From Sequoia sempervirens (lineage: Eukaryota; Streptophyta; Pinopsida; Cupressales; Cupressaceae), in assembly GCA_007258455.2 (NCBI GenBank), contig VDFB02270651.1, forward strand, positions 700,472,217 through 700,536,216: DNA of 64,000 nucleotides, read 5' to 3'. This document shows positions 23,627-36,071 of the stretch, piece by piece; positions within the stretch are counted from its first letter, which is position 1, and every line of letters starts with the position of its first letter. The notes under the pieces were generated by a model that saw only the letters and a list, made by a program, of their open reading frames with translations, was not told the DNA's origin and searched no databases. The position numbers and the translations under genes are program-made.

Positions 23627-25082
23627 TGACGAGGGAGGGATCTTGTCCCTAACCTTTTCTAGCTCAAACTCACACTACAACACAGGTTGACACAGCAAAA
23701 TGAAGAGAACACTTTCTTTTATTAATGAAATTGACATTACAAAATTACAATGCCATTATATGGGCTATCTCACTACGGTTGTCTACCAAATTGCATATCA
23801 CACTCCCACTTGTGAGCTACTTCACTACTACCTCGCCCCCTTTTATATCGCTCGCTATCTCTTTATATTGTATTCCTCCTTCATGGGTATCAGGACATAA
23901 TAACCCAACCACAATAACCTTGGACACAATAACCCCATCATAATAACCCAAGGACAAAATAACCTAGGGTCATAATAACCCATGGACAAAATAACCCGTG
24001 GTCAAAATATCCCATGGACAGAATAAACCATGTAATTTATAAATTTTGTTTTCCTTTCTCTATATTCTTATGCGGATATTCTATCCATGGGTTATTATGA
24101 CCCTGGGTTATTTTGTCCTTGGGTTATTCTGGCTAGGTTATTTTTCCAGGGTTATTTTGGCTGGGTTATTATGTCCTATAACCTCCTTCATGTCAGCCTT
24201 GTCGTTCTTTTCACTAGTTGTCATAGTATTCGTGCATATTCTCTAGATAGTTACATAGACTTATGTGATTGCATTCTCATTCATTCCCCAATAAGTCATT
24301 TTCCAATCATCCACTACATTCCCGTAATACTCATTTGACCTTTTCGATTAGCAACAATGATGTGAATCAATGAATGCTAACATGCCATGTGTCTCCACTG
24401 GGTTCATCCATTCCACCAACTCTCCATTCAATCAACCATCACACCATTCAGCCCCTACCTCCATCAGCCTATCATAGGTTCCATGAATTTTATAACCAAG
24501 TCAGAGGGTTGTGAAGTTCCCTAACTCCCCGATCTCCCGACTTGCACTCCTTCCAATGGAATATTTCCAATACTTCAAAAGATCTGACCCCGATGCCACC
24601 ATGTCACACCAACATTGCTTCCACCACATCGTCGATGAGACATGCCTAGTTGAAGATACTTAGGAGTATCTCTTTCTGACACCATGAGGTCACCTCGACA
24701 CAACGGTCCACCAATCCCACAGTCCACAAAATTTCAAACAGACACAGGATGTCGAAGAGACATTTATGAATGTCCTATCGACAAGTGTGACTCTTACCAA
24801 TATAGCACCAACGCACCCATAACAATACTACCCACCATCAGAATGTCGAAGAGACATTCCCAAACATCTTTCCAACAGGACCATGTTGTCCCATCGTTGA
24901 AAGAGCAATACAAACCACGGGCTAGGGTTTTCCAAAATGACTTCGAGTGCATCTGCAAACATTTCCAAAATATGCTCAAGAAGTTCCAACCTACCCCAAA
25001 ATGCCAAAACGCGGAACATGAAAAGAAAAAACATATTTTTGGTTATGTAGGATTGCTCGTGATCTCGGATGCTCCTGCATCA
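23627..25082 (-). repeat. 5' LTR of the non-autonomous element, with nested MITE (copy A)
   Basis: 1456 bp, of which 307 bp are the MITE and its target duplication; the rest matches the 3' LTR. Short minus-strand frames inside (24794-24979, 24828-25034) are not genes. Confidence 0.85.
23886..24183. mobile_element. Mutator-like foldback MITE with tandem-repeat arms (copy A)
   Basis: A 298-bp insertion flanked by the perfect 9-bp duplication TCCTTCATG (23877-23885 and 24184-24192); the other LTR of the same retroelement has this site once and empty. Ends are inverted: GGTATCAGGACATAATAACC on the left, and the complement of GGTTATAGGACATAATAACC on the right. A 9-bp duplication is the hallmark of Mutator-superfamily transposition. 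Each arm is built from 14-17 bp units with core AATAACCC (nine on the left, six on the right) around a ~50-bp AT-rich centre. It encodes nothing. Confidence 0.85.
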
Positions 25083-25521
25083 CAAAATAAATTTCAACTA
25101 TATTAGTCATAGTTGTACCTGGTACAAATCTAACTTGGAGTAAGATTATCCATAACAACTTTAATCTTCATTGACCCAATAAAATTGCAATACATGTGAC
25201 TTGCTATAATCTATTGATTCAAACTATTATTTGGTGTGACCCTAAGACACTATGTCATAGCTCATAGATACCAACCAGCCAAAAAATATTATTATTGTAA
25301 TACTACAAAGCAAGTACTCATCAAGAACTTTTTTATTTACTTTAAAATTACTATTTTTTCAATGTCTTAACAAATATTTGTTTTGTACTATTCATCCTTG
25401 TGTCCAGTACAAATTAAACTTGGAACCAACATCAATCCTAACAACTATAATGTTCATTGAACCAATAAATTTATGGTATATATGGCTTGCAAAAATCTAT
25501 TGGTGTCAAACTATTTAATGT

Positions 25522-25555
<34 letters not shown>

Positions 25556-26829
25556 AAATTATAAAATAATTATGAAATAAATATAGATAATAAAATAAAA
25601 TGAAGTAAAGTCATCAAAAAATTTAAATATGTGGTAAATGAAATAACTCTAAAGTAAAAATAATATAGATATATTAAATATGTTTATCTAAAAAATGAGA
25701 AATATTATTTTCAAGTTATTTTATTTACTTAAGAATTATTTTATTTTATTTTATTTGGGAAAAAAGGAAAACTATATTAAAAGAACTTCAAAAAATGTTA
25801 GAAGACTGACTTCTAAATGGATAGAGAGGGAAAAAATATTTAGATTTTCCATAATCTCATCCCTAAGCTCATAAAATTGTTAGGAAATAATGCATCAATA
25901 CTTAGTTCATTTAATCCATTTCCTACATAACCCCATGAGAGAAAAGCATGCATAAAACCTTCCATAATAACTAAATGGATAGATCAAATAGACAAGCCAC
26001 AATATATACCTTTGGAAAACCCTTAAGAGGGAAAAATCCAACCTCCAAAAGCATCCATGCTCCATATACTATTCAACAATAAAATAATGCATGCACTTAA
26101 AAAGTTACAATGAATAATTTTAAAACATCAAGCCTCTCCAATGCATCCTCCATGTTTCCAAGCATGGATTCACAAACTCTATGCCATGCTTCACATATGC
26201 ACTCCTCATAAAGACTCAATAATATCAAAACCCACTCACCCACCCAAACTTAACCACTAATCATGTTTTTGCTTATATAGACTCAAGCTCACACAAATAC
26301 AACCAAGTGTCAAATCCTTGTGAACATAAAATCATTAACCCCTCATTTAATATTGGGTACTAAGTTTTCACACTATTAAATATTTTTCCCAAATATTAAA
26401 TAATTATCCAATGTCTCCCACACATATAATAATTAATCCAATGTTACAATACAACTTACAAGTGGCTAAACGCACCTCCTAGATGCACCACACTAAATAA
26501 TTATTTAAGCACAATATTATAATAAACCATTTTATGTAATGGTGTACAACATCAAAATCCTAACACAAATAGCCACATTCTTGGAAAAAGAGGATCTCCT
26601 TATCTATATGACTAGTGAAAACAAGATAACAAGCATTCCATAGAAGCTAGAAAAGTATATAAATTTGCTAGAAAGAATTTTAAGAAGAGTTCCAAAGAGA
26701 ATGAAAGTCACCAAGCTTGAACTATTACATAGAAGATGGGTGAATTTTGAGATTAGTCATTATGAGAAAATGGTGAAGTTGTGAGATATTTTTTAATAGA
26801 AAGAGACCCCCACTCAAAGACATTTCAAT
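25083..26829. other. Gene-less AT-rich stretch with microsatellite and a dispersed repeat (copy A)
   Basis: An (AT)15 run lies at 25523-25552. The part 25930-26140 belongs to a dispersed repeat found again, diverged, at about 60995-61225. No open frames of note. Confidence 0.6.
25523..25552. repeat. (AT)n microsatellite
   Basis: About 15 AT units here and about 6 in copy B (49763-49774), a clear length difference between the two copies. Confidence 0.95.
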
Positions 26830-27205
26830 TATAATTTTCCTCTCTATCCCACCTAGCAATTGGATTCTATTCCTAATGGATATGAACAAAGGATATTAAT
26901 TCAAACTAAGGAACTTGAGATGGAAAATCAATTGAGCTAAAAAATTTAGCCACTGGGAAAATTCATGAGTCACCTCTCGATTCAAAATAGAAAACATGAT
27001 TAAGGAGTTCATTTCATAAAAAAAAAATTATCCCAAATCACAAGATTTCCTAAGAGCTAAAATAATAGCATGGGCGTCATCTAGTTGTTGGTATTGATCC
27101 CCGTAGTAGTAGAAAATAAGAAGTAACAAGCTGATCTTTAGCATGACCAAACCCTCTAAGCCCCATAGAACTTATATTGTCATTTAAGGAATAATTGGGT
27201 ACTAA
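26830..27205 (-). pseudogene. LINE RNase H-domain remnant (copy A)
   Basis: The minus strand can be read as GLRGFGHAKDQL, then QLDDAHAIILALRKSCDLG, then ISFVHIH. This is the order seen in plant LINE RNase H domains (G-hydrophobic-G-V-D/H ... EA.A...L....G ... HI.RE.N..AD), but with frame changes and stops. The contig ends inside it. Copy B continues into the zinc-finger region. Confidence 0.55.
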
Positions 27206-27305
27206 NNNNNNNNNNNNNNNNNNNNNNNNNNNNNNNNNNNNNNNNNNNNNNNNNNNNNNNNNNNNNNNNNNNNNNNNNNNNNNNNNNNNNNNNNNNNNNN
27301 NNNNN
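27206..27305. other. Assembly gap (100 N)
   Basis: Exactly 100 N. Sequence to the right restarts at the solo LTR inside TNP2, the place where contigs 1 and 2 also meet. Confidence 0.99.
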
Positions 27306-27318
27306 ACATCCGTGAGAT

Positions 27319-27739
27319 TGTAGGAGTAAATGGTGACTCCTCAACACCCCCAAGATCAGTTGCAACCAAAACCACTTCCACAAGAGAGAGAATGGCAAGA
27401 AAGCTTGCTTCACATTGCAAGATTGATTAATGGTTGAATTGCTATTGCTTGGTTAAGCTTGAATACAAATGTACATGAGATACCTTGCTTATGTAGGCAA
27501 GGTTGAAATGTAGTAGTGAACATGATGTTGACAAATGTCATTATCATATAACATGAGACAACCAACAACCTAATCATCTAGGAAATGATGCATCCTAGCT
27601 AGATAAGATAAGTTCTAGAAATGCCAACTAAGACTTCTAGAAGGAATCTTTTACCTAAGTAAACTTAACCATGTGAATAAGTCTCCTAATTACTTAGTGA
27701 ATGAATAAGCTAGGTACAAGACAATTATTCACACCAACA
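27319..27739 (-). mobile_element. Solo LTR in TNP2 exon 2 (copy B)
   Basis: Full length (421 bp) with GAGAT on both sides (27314-27318, 27740-27744). Same insertion as 1078-1495. Confidence 0.88.
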
Positions 27740-28427
27740 GAGATATCTATGTTTGATAAACCATTCATAACCTTCAAGTTCAATAGCAACAATACAGCAG
27801 AAAGAAGAGTTATTTCAGAGCCTTCATAAAGGGGCTTGTATGCGTTCTCAAGTACAGGTAAATCATGAACATCATCAAAGTCATCTTGATCATCATGATC
27901 AGCTCTACCACTAAATGTGTCATGGATCAATGTATTCATACCATCATCTTCAACTGTGTTTTCTGGCGCATGATCATCTTCTTCCATAGGATCATTAACT
28001 CCATCTTCGATATTCATAACTCCATGTTCATCCGCTTGCAAAACCACATTCTTCGGGCCATGATAATCCATATCATCTTCCCTAGGGCGCCCCACCTTTA
28101 TAATAATGATAGACACAAATAAACCATGATCATGATCAAGTGATTATATATATATATAAAATGTTAAAACAATATAAACATTTACAAATTCAATCAATAT
28201 AAACACATATAATGAACAACTTACCAATGGATGATAATCATGCCCCCTTCAACAAGACCATGCTGCCTACAATGTTTCTCAGTTGTTATGATTAAAAGTC
28301 ATCTCGTCTTTAAGCCCTTGCAATTATTGCAAGGAAAATAACATTTCCCATCACCCTTTCTTTTCAGTCTATCCCACAATCTATTAAGTGTCTCTTCATT
28401 TTGTTCTGGACTAATATTATCTGACAT
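27740..28427 (-). pseudogene. CACTA TNP2-like transposase, N-terminal exons (copy B)
   Basis: Exon 1 starts at 28427 (MSDNISPEQNEE) and exon 2 at 28095. It carries the same TGA and the same GGGGG run as the other copies, plus private changes (LPVLENAYKPLYEG). The downstream exons lie in the preceding gap or in contig 1. Confidence 0.85.
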
Positions 28428-30900
28428 AATTTTTCTTTACCAAGCTTGACTATTTAGATCTTCAAAAAATATCAAACTCACACTCCAATAATTTGTATTC
28501 ATAGATAGGTAACATAATCTAATAATTCTAATATTTTACACCAAAAAAATTTGGCATGCAACCACCCCTGCAAAGGAGAAGATATTCTGAAGTTAATGAC
28601 CCCAAAAAAACTTTAAAATGCTAATTCCAAAACTTATTAAATTCTTATTTTACTATGATTTCCAACCGTTAAGACTCCTAAAATCATAATATTGAACTTG
28701 ATCACAAAATTTCTACAACAATGGAGGTAGCGAGCTTCAAATGCGAGCAAGTGACCCATTCTAAGAGAGAAACATGAATCATCATTGCTAATGTCAATGC
28801 AGTTTATCCTTTTAGTTAAAAGATCTGATGTGTCACTTCTTATGTGAGCTTATCCTAGGGCCCTCAACATTGAGAGAGCCTAATAAAAAACAACGAGAAG
28901 CGTGTTAGTAGAGCATGATTAGAACAAACCCCTAGGCCTCCGTAGAAACATAAACAATAACTATAGCAGATTCATGAGGTTGCAATACGAGAAAGATTGA
29001 GACATTGTAGGTAATAAAAAAATATTGTAATCTAAAGATTGTAGCCAATAACAAGCACACTATGTAGCTTAGTGACATTTGTAAATGTAATCTACATAAG
29101 AAGAATGACAGTCACTTGAGATGTGACAGTCAAAAATAGGCTAAGCAGTGACAAGATAATAAAGCTCAAACCTTACATAGTAAAGTGGAGATTTTAACAG
29201 TGAGTTTCCTTACCCCCTTGCTGACCTTAAGGGTTTTTCAAATGCTTTTGGTAGTGTTAGACAAGGAAAATGCAATAGGGAATGACTATCCAAATAAAGT
29301 AACAGTGGTAATCATAGGTTCAATGTTTCTTCTTAGCCATTAATGTATAATGGAGGTAGTGGATTGCATGTTTGAGCAGTGTTTTGAGACTCACCAAAGA
29401 TGGGAGAATAGTGAATAATACCTTGTGGACTGTGAAGTAGTGTCAATAAGGTTGAAGAATCTTAAGAACTACAATACCATGAAACAATGAGTCCCCTATA
29501 GTAAGTAGGCAGTCTATAGGGCATAGTTTGATTTTATAGAAGGATGCTCATGAAAGGAATCTTCAAGTGATAGTGAGTGAGCTATTTGAGATTACAGCTG
29601 AGAGTGCAATACCTAGTCTTAAAGGAAGTTAGCAAAGTCGTAAATGTGCAAGAAAATTGAATTGTACACAACAAACAATTCACAATGTTATCTTCCATAA
29701 TGCCTTGAGTTTGAAGACAAAAATCTCATTGTATCTTCATGATGAAAGCGGCGACCTTAATGGTCAACCACTAGCAACCATGATTTTAAAACATGCTATT
29801 GTGCTTATGGAGGAAACATTTTAAGCAAGGCAGTGAGTGGTGGTTTGGAACAATGGAAGGTATGAAGGACTTGCTTTATATGCATATTATGCAGTCTAGC
29901 TTAAGACAACGTTCTTAGAAGAGATTGAAGATGGATTATGGAACTCAAGGGTTACCATGAAAAGGATTAAAGCAAAGACTGAGACCTATTTAAAATCCAT
30001 GGTCATGAAGATATTAAAGATGTCACATGCAAAACCCTAGTAGTTGGAGTAATGAATATAGTGCCAAACAGGATAGTGTGTTGGGAAAAATTTAGATCTC
30101 TACATTATCTAATTACAAGGAAATACATCATTTATTTATTTTTTTAATTAAAAGAAATCATTCTAAACCCTATATAGGATACATTGATACTTCAAAAGCC
30201 TCTGAAGGAATTTGAGATTATGCAAATATATGTCAAGTAACATTCATAAGGTTTAGAAAATCTTGATCACTCTCTAGAATAGCCCATTAAACATGGGTTG
30301 TGCTTGAATGCACTACATAATTGATATAACACAACCACTCTGCATATCAACCAGAGTTATAGGCTCTTTATTGCAGCAAGAGGTAATCACTCTTCGATCA
30401 TGTTATAATTACATCCTATCCTGTTAAACTTGAGACAACCTGAATGCACCCAATGATGATTGACACCTACATTATACAACCTAAATTAACTATATTATAT
30501 GAGTTCCTCCATTTCTATCACAACATAGCCACATTAAACTTGGGTCACACATGAATGCATCATGTATTTGTTATAGCTAATTGTACATGACCAATAGAGT
30601 TATGGATCACATAATTATAGTCACAAGAATCTATTCCTTTGGTTGTGATCTTATGGTGATTCCACACAACAAAATCTGGACATGAAATTCTCAAAACCCT
30701 TAACCTTAAAAATGAAATCTAATGAGATGTTGCTTTAAAATATGATTTTCAAACCTAGAACTAAAAATCTGACTTCACAACTGAATTCTACAAAAAGACA
30801 ATGACTACCCTCAACCTAGCGATATCTTCTTGATTTTTTTCTAATTTTTCCTTAAAAAATCATCCTTAGTTCTCCACAAACTGTCTCAAGTAGAGAAAAA
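28428..30900. other. Gene-less stretch upstream of TNP2 (copy B)
   Basis: Counterpart of 4141-6619 with many small indels, densest at 28720-28960. Nothing coding recognised. Confidence 0.55.
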
Positions 30901-31150
30901 CACGGTCGCAATAAATCAAGCGCGAACTCACTTTTCTTTATGTTGGCCACAATTTGATTTTTTTTAATTTTTCATGTTTTTCAAAAATTCGACGAAAATG
31001 ATAGCCGACATTTCGACGAACCCCAGGTTCGTTGAAATTTCGATGAACGTCGGGGATAAACTTTCAAAAAATTGGAAATTACACATCAAATTTTACAAGC
31101 ACCCGACGAACATCAAATTTTACATATTTCGTCAAACAATTTCATCGGGT
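30901..31150 (+). mobile_element. Candidate CACTA-type terminus with motif cluster (copy B)
   Basis: The tip reads CACGGTCGCAATAAATCAAG in place of CACTACGC. The CGACGAA cluster is better preserved here (TTCGACGAAA, TTCGACGAACC, TTCGTTGAA, TTCGATGAAC, CCCGACGAAC, TTTCGTCA). Confidence 0.45.
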
Positions 31151-31204
31151 TTTGCAGTCAAATGTATTAGTGATGATCATATAGATTTGTCATTCAAAGT
31201 ATAT

Positions 31205-31610
31205 TGTGATATTCCTGGAGCGATTGATCATGGAGCTATTGCAACAATAGCCAGCTCTGATCCTTTCGCAGAGGTATGCAACAAATTAGAATAATATAGA
31301 TTTGTTATTCTAAGCATTTTTTCTAGTTTGCATTAGCATTTCATCATAATTTAGGTTGTTTAGAATAATATAGATTTGTTAGTCTAAACATCTTTTCTAT
31401 TGTGATTTTCCTAGAGCAATTGATCATGAAGTTTTTGCAACAATAGCCAGCTTTGATCCTTTGGTAGAGGTATGCTACAGATTAGAATAATATAGATTTG
31501 TTATTCTAAGCATATTTTCTAGTTTGTATTACCATTTCATCATCATTTAGGTTGTTTAGAATAATATAGATTTTTTAGTCTAAGAATCTTTTCTATTATA
31601 TGTAGTTTAA
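31205..31610. repeat. 196-bp tandem duplication (copy B)
   Basis: Counterpart of 6921-7312. Confidence 0.75.
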
Positions 31611-31824
31611 CTGCTACCTTGGTGTTTGTACAGGTGCTTGTCAATCCAGAATGTTAACGTGCTATTTTTGTGGAAGAGTGTGTTGACAGCGAAGGTAATG
31701 CACGATATATTTCCTTCCCCTACTGGGAAATGACTATGTATTAGGGTTGTTTGTTGTATGCCTACATGGAATTTTGTAAATCCTATATTTGATAACAATT
31801 CTTGAATGGTAATATCGTGCATAT

Positions 31825-31975
31825 TGTGTATACTTTATGTGCATTCAGGTGTATACTTTACAACTTATGTGTATACTTTGTCACTTATGAGTATTCCAAT
31901 GTATACTTTACGACCTACATGTTTTCATGTGTATACTTTGTATTCATGTGTTAGTTCATGACTTAATTGTATTTG
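31825..31975. repeat. GTGTATACTTT minisatellite (copy B)
   Basis: Counterpart of 7535-7690. Confidence 0.7.
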
Positions 31976-32019
31976 ATTAAATGATTCACTTATTCACTTA
32001 CTCAGGAGGAGTAGAACAA

Positions 32020-34478
32020 AAACTAAACCCCTTTGCACCTTTACACAACATCCATCTGACCCTTTTTCCATCAAATGAAAACTCAACACCACAGGAAAAT
32101 ACCTTAGAGATATAAAAAACTGAGAGAGGTTATTGTACAGGGGCCCTACATGATCCCATAGACTTAGACAAAAAATTTATAGGTGACATGGTTTCTAAGT
32201 AATAGCTCATCAAAAATTGCTTCATTTTAGCACTTTGGACTCTTAAGGGAAATCATTAGTCCAAGGTAGCTCAGAGTGATTCAGCATGTTTGGGTGCAAA
32301 ATAAAACCATGCCTAGTGTAAACGTACCCATCCAGATGTGTTGGAATAGTTGGTTTGGTCATACGTGTTACAAAACGAAATTTGCACCACTTTGCAACTT
32401 TACATTGCTTGTATTTGATAACTTTTTTCTCAACTAAAAACTTGTAACCACGAGAAAACGCCTCTGAGATAGAAAAAACTGGGAGAGGTTATTGTAGAGG
32501 GTCCCAACACAATCTCATAGCCTCAAACAAACAATCTGTAAGCATCATGATTTTTGATTAATAGCCTGTCAAAGATTGTTGTCTTTTAGCACTTTTGACT
32601 CTTAAGGGAAATCGACGATCTAATGTAGCTCAGAGTGGTTCAACATGTTTGGGTGCAAAAGAGTACCATTTCTAGTATAAGTGTACCCATCTGGATGTGT
32701 TGGAACATTTTGTTTGGTCATACGAGTTGAAATGAAAGTTGCACCACTTTGCAACTTTACACTGCTTGCATTTGACAACTTTTTCCTCAACTAAAAACTT
32801 GTCACCACAAGAAAACGCCTACGAGATAGCAAAAACCAAGAGAGGTTATTGTAGAGGGTCCCAATACAATCCCATAGCCTCAAACAAAGATTCTATAAGC
32901 ATCATGATTTCTAAGTAATAGTCTTCCAAAGATTGCTTCCTTTTAGGACTTTGGACTCTTAAGGGAAATCGTCAATCCAATGTAGCTCAGAGTGGTTCAA
33001 CGTGTTTGGGTGTAAAATTACCCATCTAGACATGTTGAAATAGTTTTTTTGGTCGTACAAGTTGCAGAACAAAATTTGCACCACTTTGCAACTTTACACT
33101 GCTTGCATTTGACAACTTTTTCCTCAACTGAAAACTCATCACCATGGAAAAAAACCTTTGAGATAGAAAAAACCGAGAGAGGTTATTGTATAGGGTCCCA
33201 ACATGATCTCATAGCCTCAGACAGAGAGTCTATAAGCATCACAGTTTCAGAGTAATAGCCCGTCAAAGATTGTTGTCTTTTAGTAGTTTGGACTCTTAAG
33301 AGAAATCGTTGGTCCAATGTGGTTCGATGTGTTTGGGTGAAAAATAGGACAACACCTAGTGTAAACGTACCCATCCGGACATGTTGGAACAGTCTGTTTG
33401 GTCGTACGATTTGCAGAATAAAAGTTGCACCACTGTGCACCTTTACACTACTAGCATTTGACAACTTTTTCCTAAACTGAAAACTCGTCACCACGAGAAA
33501 ACACCTCTGAGATATAAAAAATTGAGAGAGGTTATTGAAGAGGGTCCCAACATGATCCCATCACCTCAGATGAAGAGTCTATAAGCATCATGATTTCTGA
33601 GTAATAGCCCATCAAAGATTGTTGTCTTTTAGCACTTTGGACTCTTAAGGGAAATCATCAATCCAATGTAGCTTGAAGTGATGCGGTGTGGTTGGGTGAA
33701 AAAGAGGACCATTCCTAGCGTAAGCATATCCATCTAGACATGTTGGAATAGTTTGTTTGGTCATGCGAGTTGTTGAACAAAAGTTGCACCACTTTGAAAC
33801 TTTAAGCTGCTTGCATCTAACAATTTTTTCCTCAACTAAAAACTCGTCACCATGGGAAAATGCCTCTGAGATAGAAAAAAATAAGAGAGGTTATTGAAGA
33901 GAGTCCCAACATGATCCCATAGCCTCAGGTGAAGAGTTTGTAAGCATCATGATTTCCAGGTAATAGCTCGTCAAAGATTGTTACCTTTTAGCACTTTGGA
34001 CTCTTTAGGGGAATCATTGGTCCAATGTAGCTCGGAGTGATTCAACATGTTTGGGTGCAAAAGAGGACCATGTCTAGCATAAAAATACCCATCTAAATGT
34101 GTTAGAATAGTCTATTTTATCATATGATTTTCAAAATGAAAGTTGCAACACTTTGCAACTTTACACTGCTTGCATCTGGCAACTTTTTCCTCAACTAAAA
34201 ACTCATCACCATGAAAAAATGCCTCTAAGATAGAAAAAAAATGAGAGAGGTTATTGAAGAGGGTCCCAACATGATCTCGTAGCCTCAGATGAAGAATTTT
34301 TAAGCATCAAATTCTTTGAGTAATAGCCCGTCAAATATTGTTTCCTTTTTGCACTTTGGACTCTTAAGCGATATCGTTGGTCCAATGTAACTCTAACTAT
34401 TTTGGCATGTTTGGGTTGGAAAAAAGACCATTCCTAGCCTAAATGTACCCATCCACACACATTGGAACTATTTTTAGA
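32020..34478. repeat. Tandem array of ~358-bp units (copy B)
   Basis: Same seven units as copy A; the coordinate offset changes by only a few bases across the array, so no unit has been gained or lost since the copies separated. Confidence 0.9.
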
Positions 34479-35579
34479 GCAAACTAACCTCCTTTTCATT
34501 GACGATAAAATATTCTTCTTATCTTTCCATTCCTTTTGTAAGTGGTTAATTTTAATCTTCAGTTGTTTTGCTTCAATTTCAACACTTAGGAAAACAAGAT
34601 CCCTTTGTTTGATAGAGTTTTTAATGCTCAGGACAACTTCATTTGTTCAAATCCACCTTAACCATCATCTCTCACTTTCTTTTCTTGCACAAATTATTAC
34701 CAAATACAAAACCTCAATTGTGTTAGGTTGAATGGCATAGATGAAAACAATTGCGATATAGCAAGTTTGGTGTGGGTAAAGGTTGATTGACACCTATGAC
34801 AATATCATATCGGTGTTATTGATTTTGCACAAAGTGTGAATTATGACTAATGTGCATCAAGCCCATATAGTATGCCTAGTTTTCTTATTGATGCATTATG
34901 GTTAGCAACATTCATTGTTGTGCATTACGATAATACAAATTGCATGTCAAAGTTCAAATAACATTCATTTCATGGAGTTTTATTTAGTTTTTTTAATGGT
35001 AGTATCACACTCGTTTGGTTTGTTTAATGGTTACATCATGGTTGAGTGATGTCTTAATTGTTGATCATAATTATTGTATAGATTTCACATGAACAATCTA
35101 ATGAACATGTATCTTGTTCAGTTGTAAGGAATTTTTTTGAAGGTTACATCAAACCCCTATGGTTGAAAGATAGCAATTCTTATTCAAGATGATTTTATAC
35201 CTTTTACATGTTATTAAGCTTGAATGAAGATTGAGTGACATTGATTTTTATCAAGATGATTATATTATTTTTGAATGAAAATTGTAACATGACATATTTC
35301 ATTAAGTTGTATCCATTTGTTTGAAGTTTTTAATCAATCAAACGAATCAATGCCATAAGATTGTCACAAGCTACTCTTTTCATCCTTTTTTCCTTGTCTA
35401 TGAGACCATAATTCTTTGAGGCATATTTTCAAACAGTTCTTCTCAACAAATATTATACAGTGCTTCTCATACCATTTTTCATTAATTTTAACTTCTTTTG
35501 AAATAAAAATTAGCTTCCCACTTCATTGCAGGAGTTCAAAAAACAAAATAATGTCAAATGTAAATTCATTCAATAGAAC
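34479..35579. other. Gene-less stretch (copy B)
   Basis: Counterpart of 10191-11289. Nothing supported as coding. Confidence 0.4.
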
Positions 35580-35726
35580 TTGAAATCATGTGTATTCTCA
35601 ATTTGAGTGTTTGATCAAAATGTTTTGGTAGACATGTATGAAAAATGTGGTACAATAGAAAAGGAAGAGAATTGTTTGAAAAAATTCCTCAAATAAATGT
35701 GGTCTCATGGAATGTAATGTATGTGA
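35580..35726 (+). pseudogene. PPR-protein fragment (copy B)
   Basis: Same fragment as 11290-11436, reading FDQNVLVDMYEKCGTIE with the same frameshift. Confidence 0.7.
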
Positions 35727-36071
35727 ACCTTAATATGTATGAACTATAGCATAGATGGATTACCAATTGTAATTCATAAGTTCTATTAAAATGCAATTTG
35801 ATTAATCTATAACATACATTATTGATCATAACTTTAAACCATTCTAAGATAATTAGACATTCCATTTTGAAAATTCAAAGTAGAAAGACATGCACACGAG
35901 GAACAAATTAGATTGAATATCAATTCTTCTATATCAAAATATAGAATAATTGTGTTTGTTCATATACAAATTTGGCATATATGCCTACTTAGAACAAGTT
36001 TTACAAATTGTGGCATATATGCCATCTCAAGATCTATCAAACCCTAAGTACATATCAATCTATGTCATATC

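Larger units (their letters stand above)
21274..25082 (-). mobile_element. Complete non-autonomous LTR retrotransposon (copy A)
   Basis: Two direct repeats of about 1.15 kb (3' LTR 21274-22424; 5' LTR 23627-25082, longer because of a 298-bp MITE) enclose only 1.2 kb. Minus orientation is shown by a primer-binding site beside the 5' LTR (23613-23624). On the minus strand the LTRs begin TGATG(C/T)AGGAGCAT. Flanks CAAAC (21269-21273) and CAAAA (25083-25087) look like a 5-bp target duplication with one change. The internal part lacks reverse transcriptase and integrase, so the element must have used proteins from another. Confidence 0.85.
3091..27205. repeat. 24-kb duplicated block, copy A (all of contig 2)
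   Basis: Collinear with 27388-51446 over its whole length. The coordinate offset drifts from about 24,291 (base 3403) to 24,260 (15,124) and 24,241 (20,750-27,205), so net indels total only about 50 bp. Differences are mostly single bases at roughly 1-2%, with longer indels in AT-rich tracts. Both block ends coincide with contig ends and not with a biological boundary. Confidence 0.95.

Noticed and set aside
23886..24183. AATAACCC repeats as interstitial telomere sequence
   Set aside because: The plant telomere unit is CCCTAAA; these units are 14-17 bp, inverted between two arms, and bounded by a transposition duplication.
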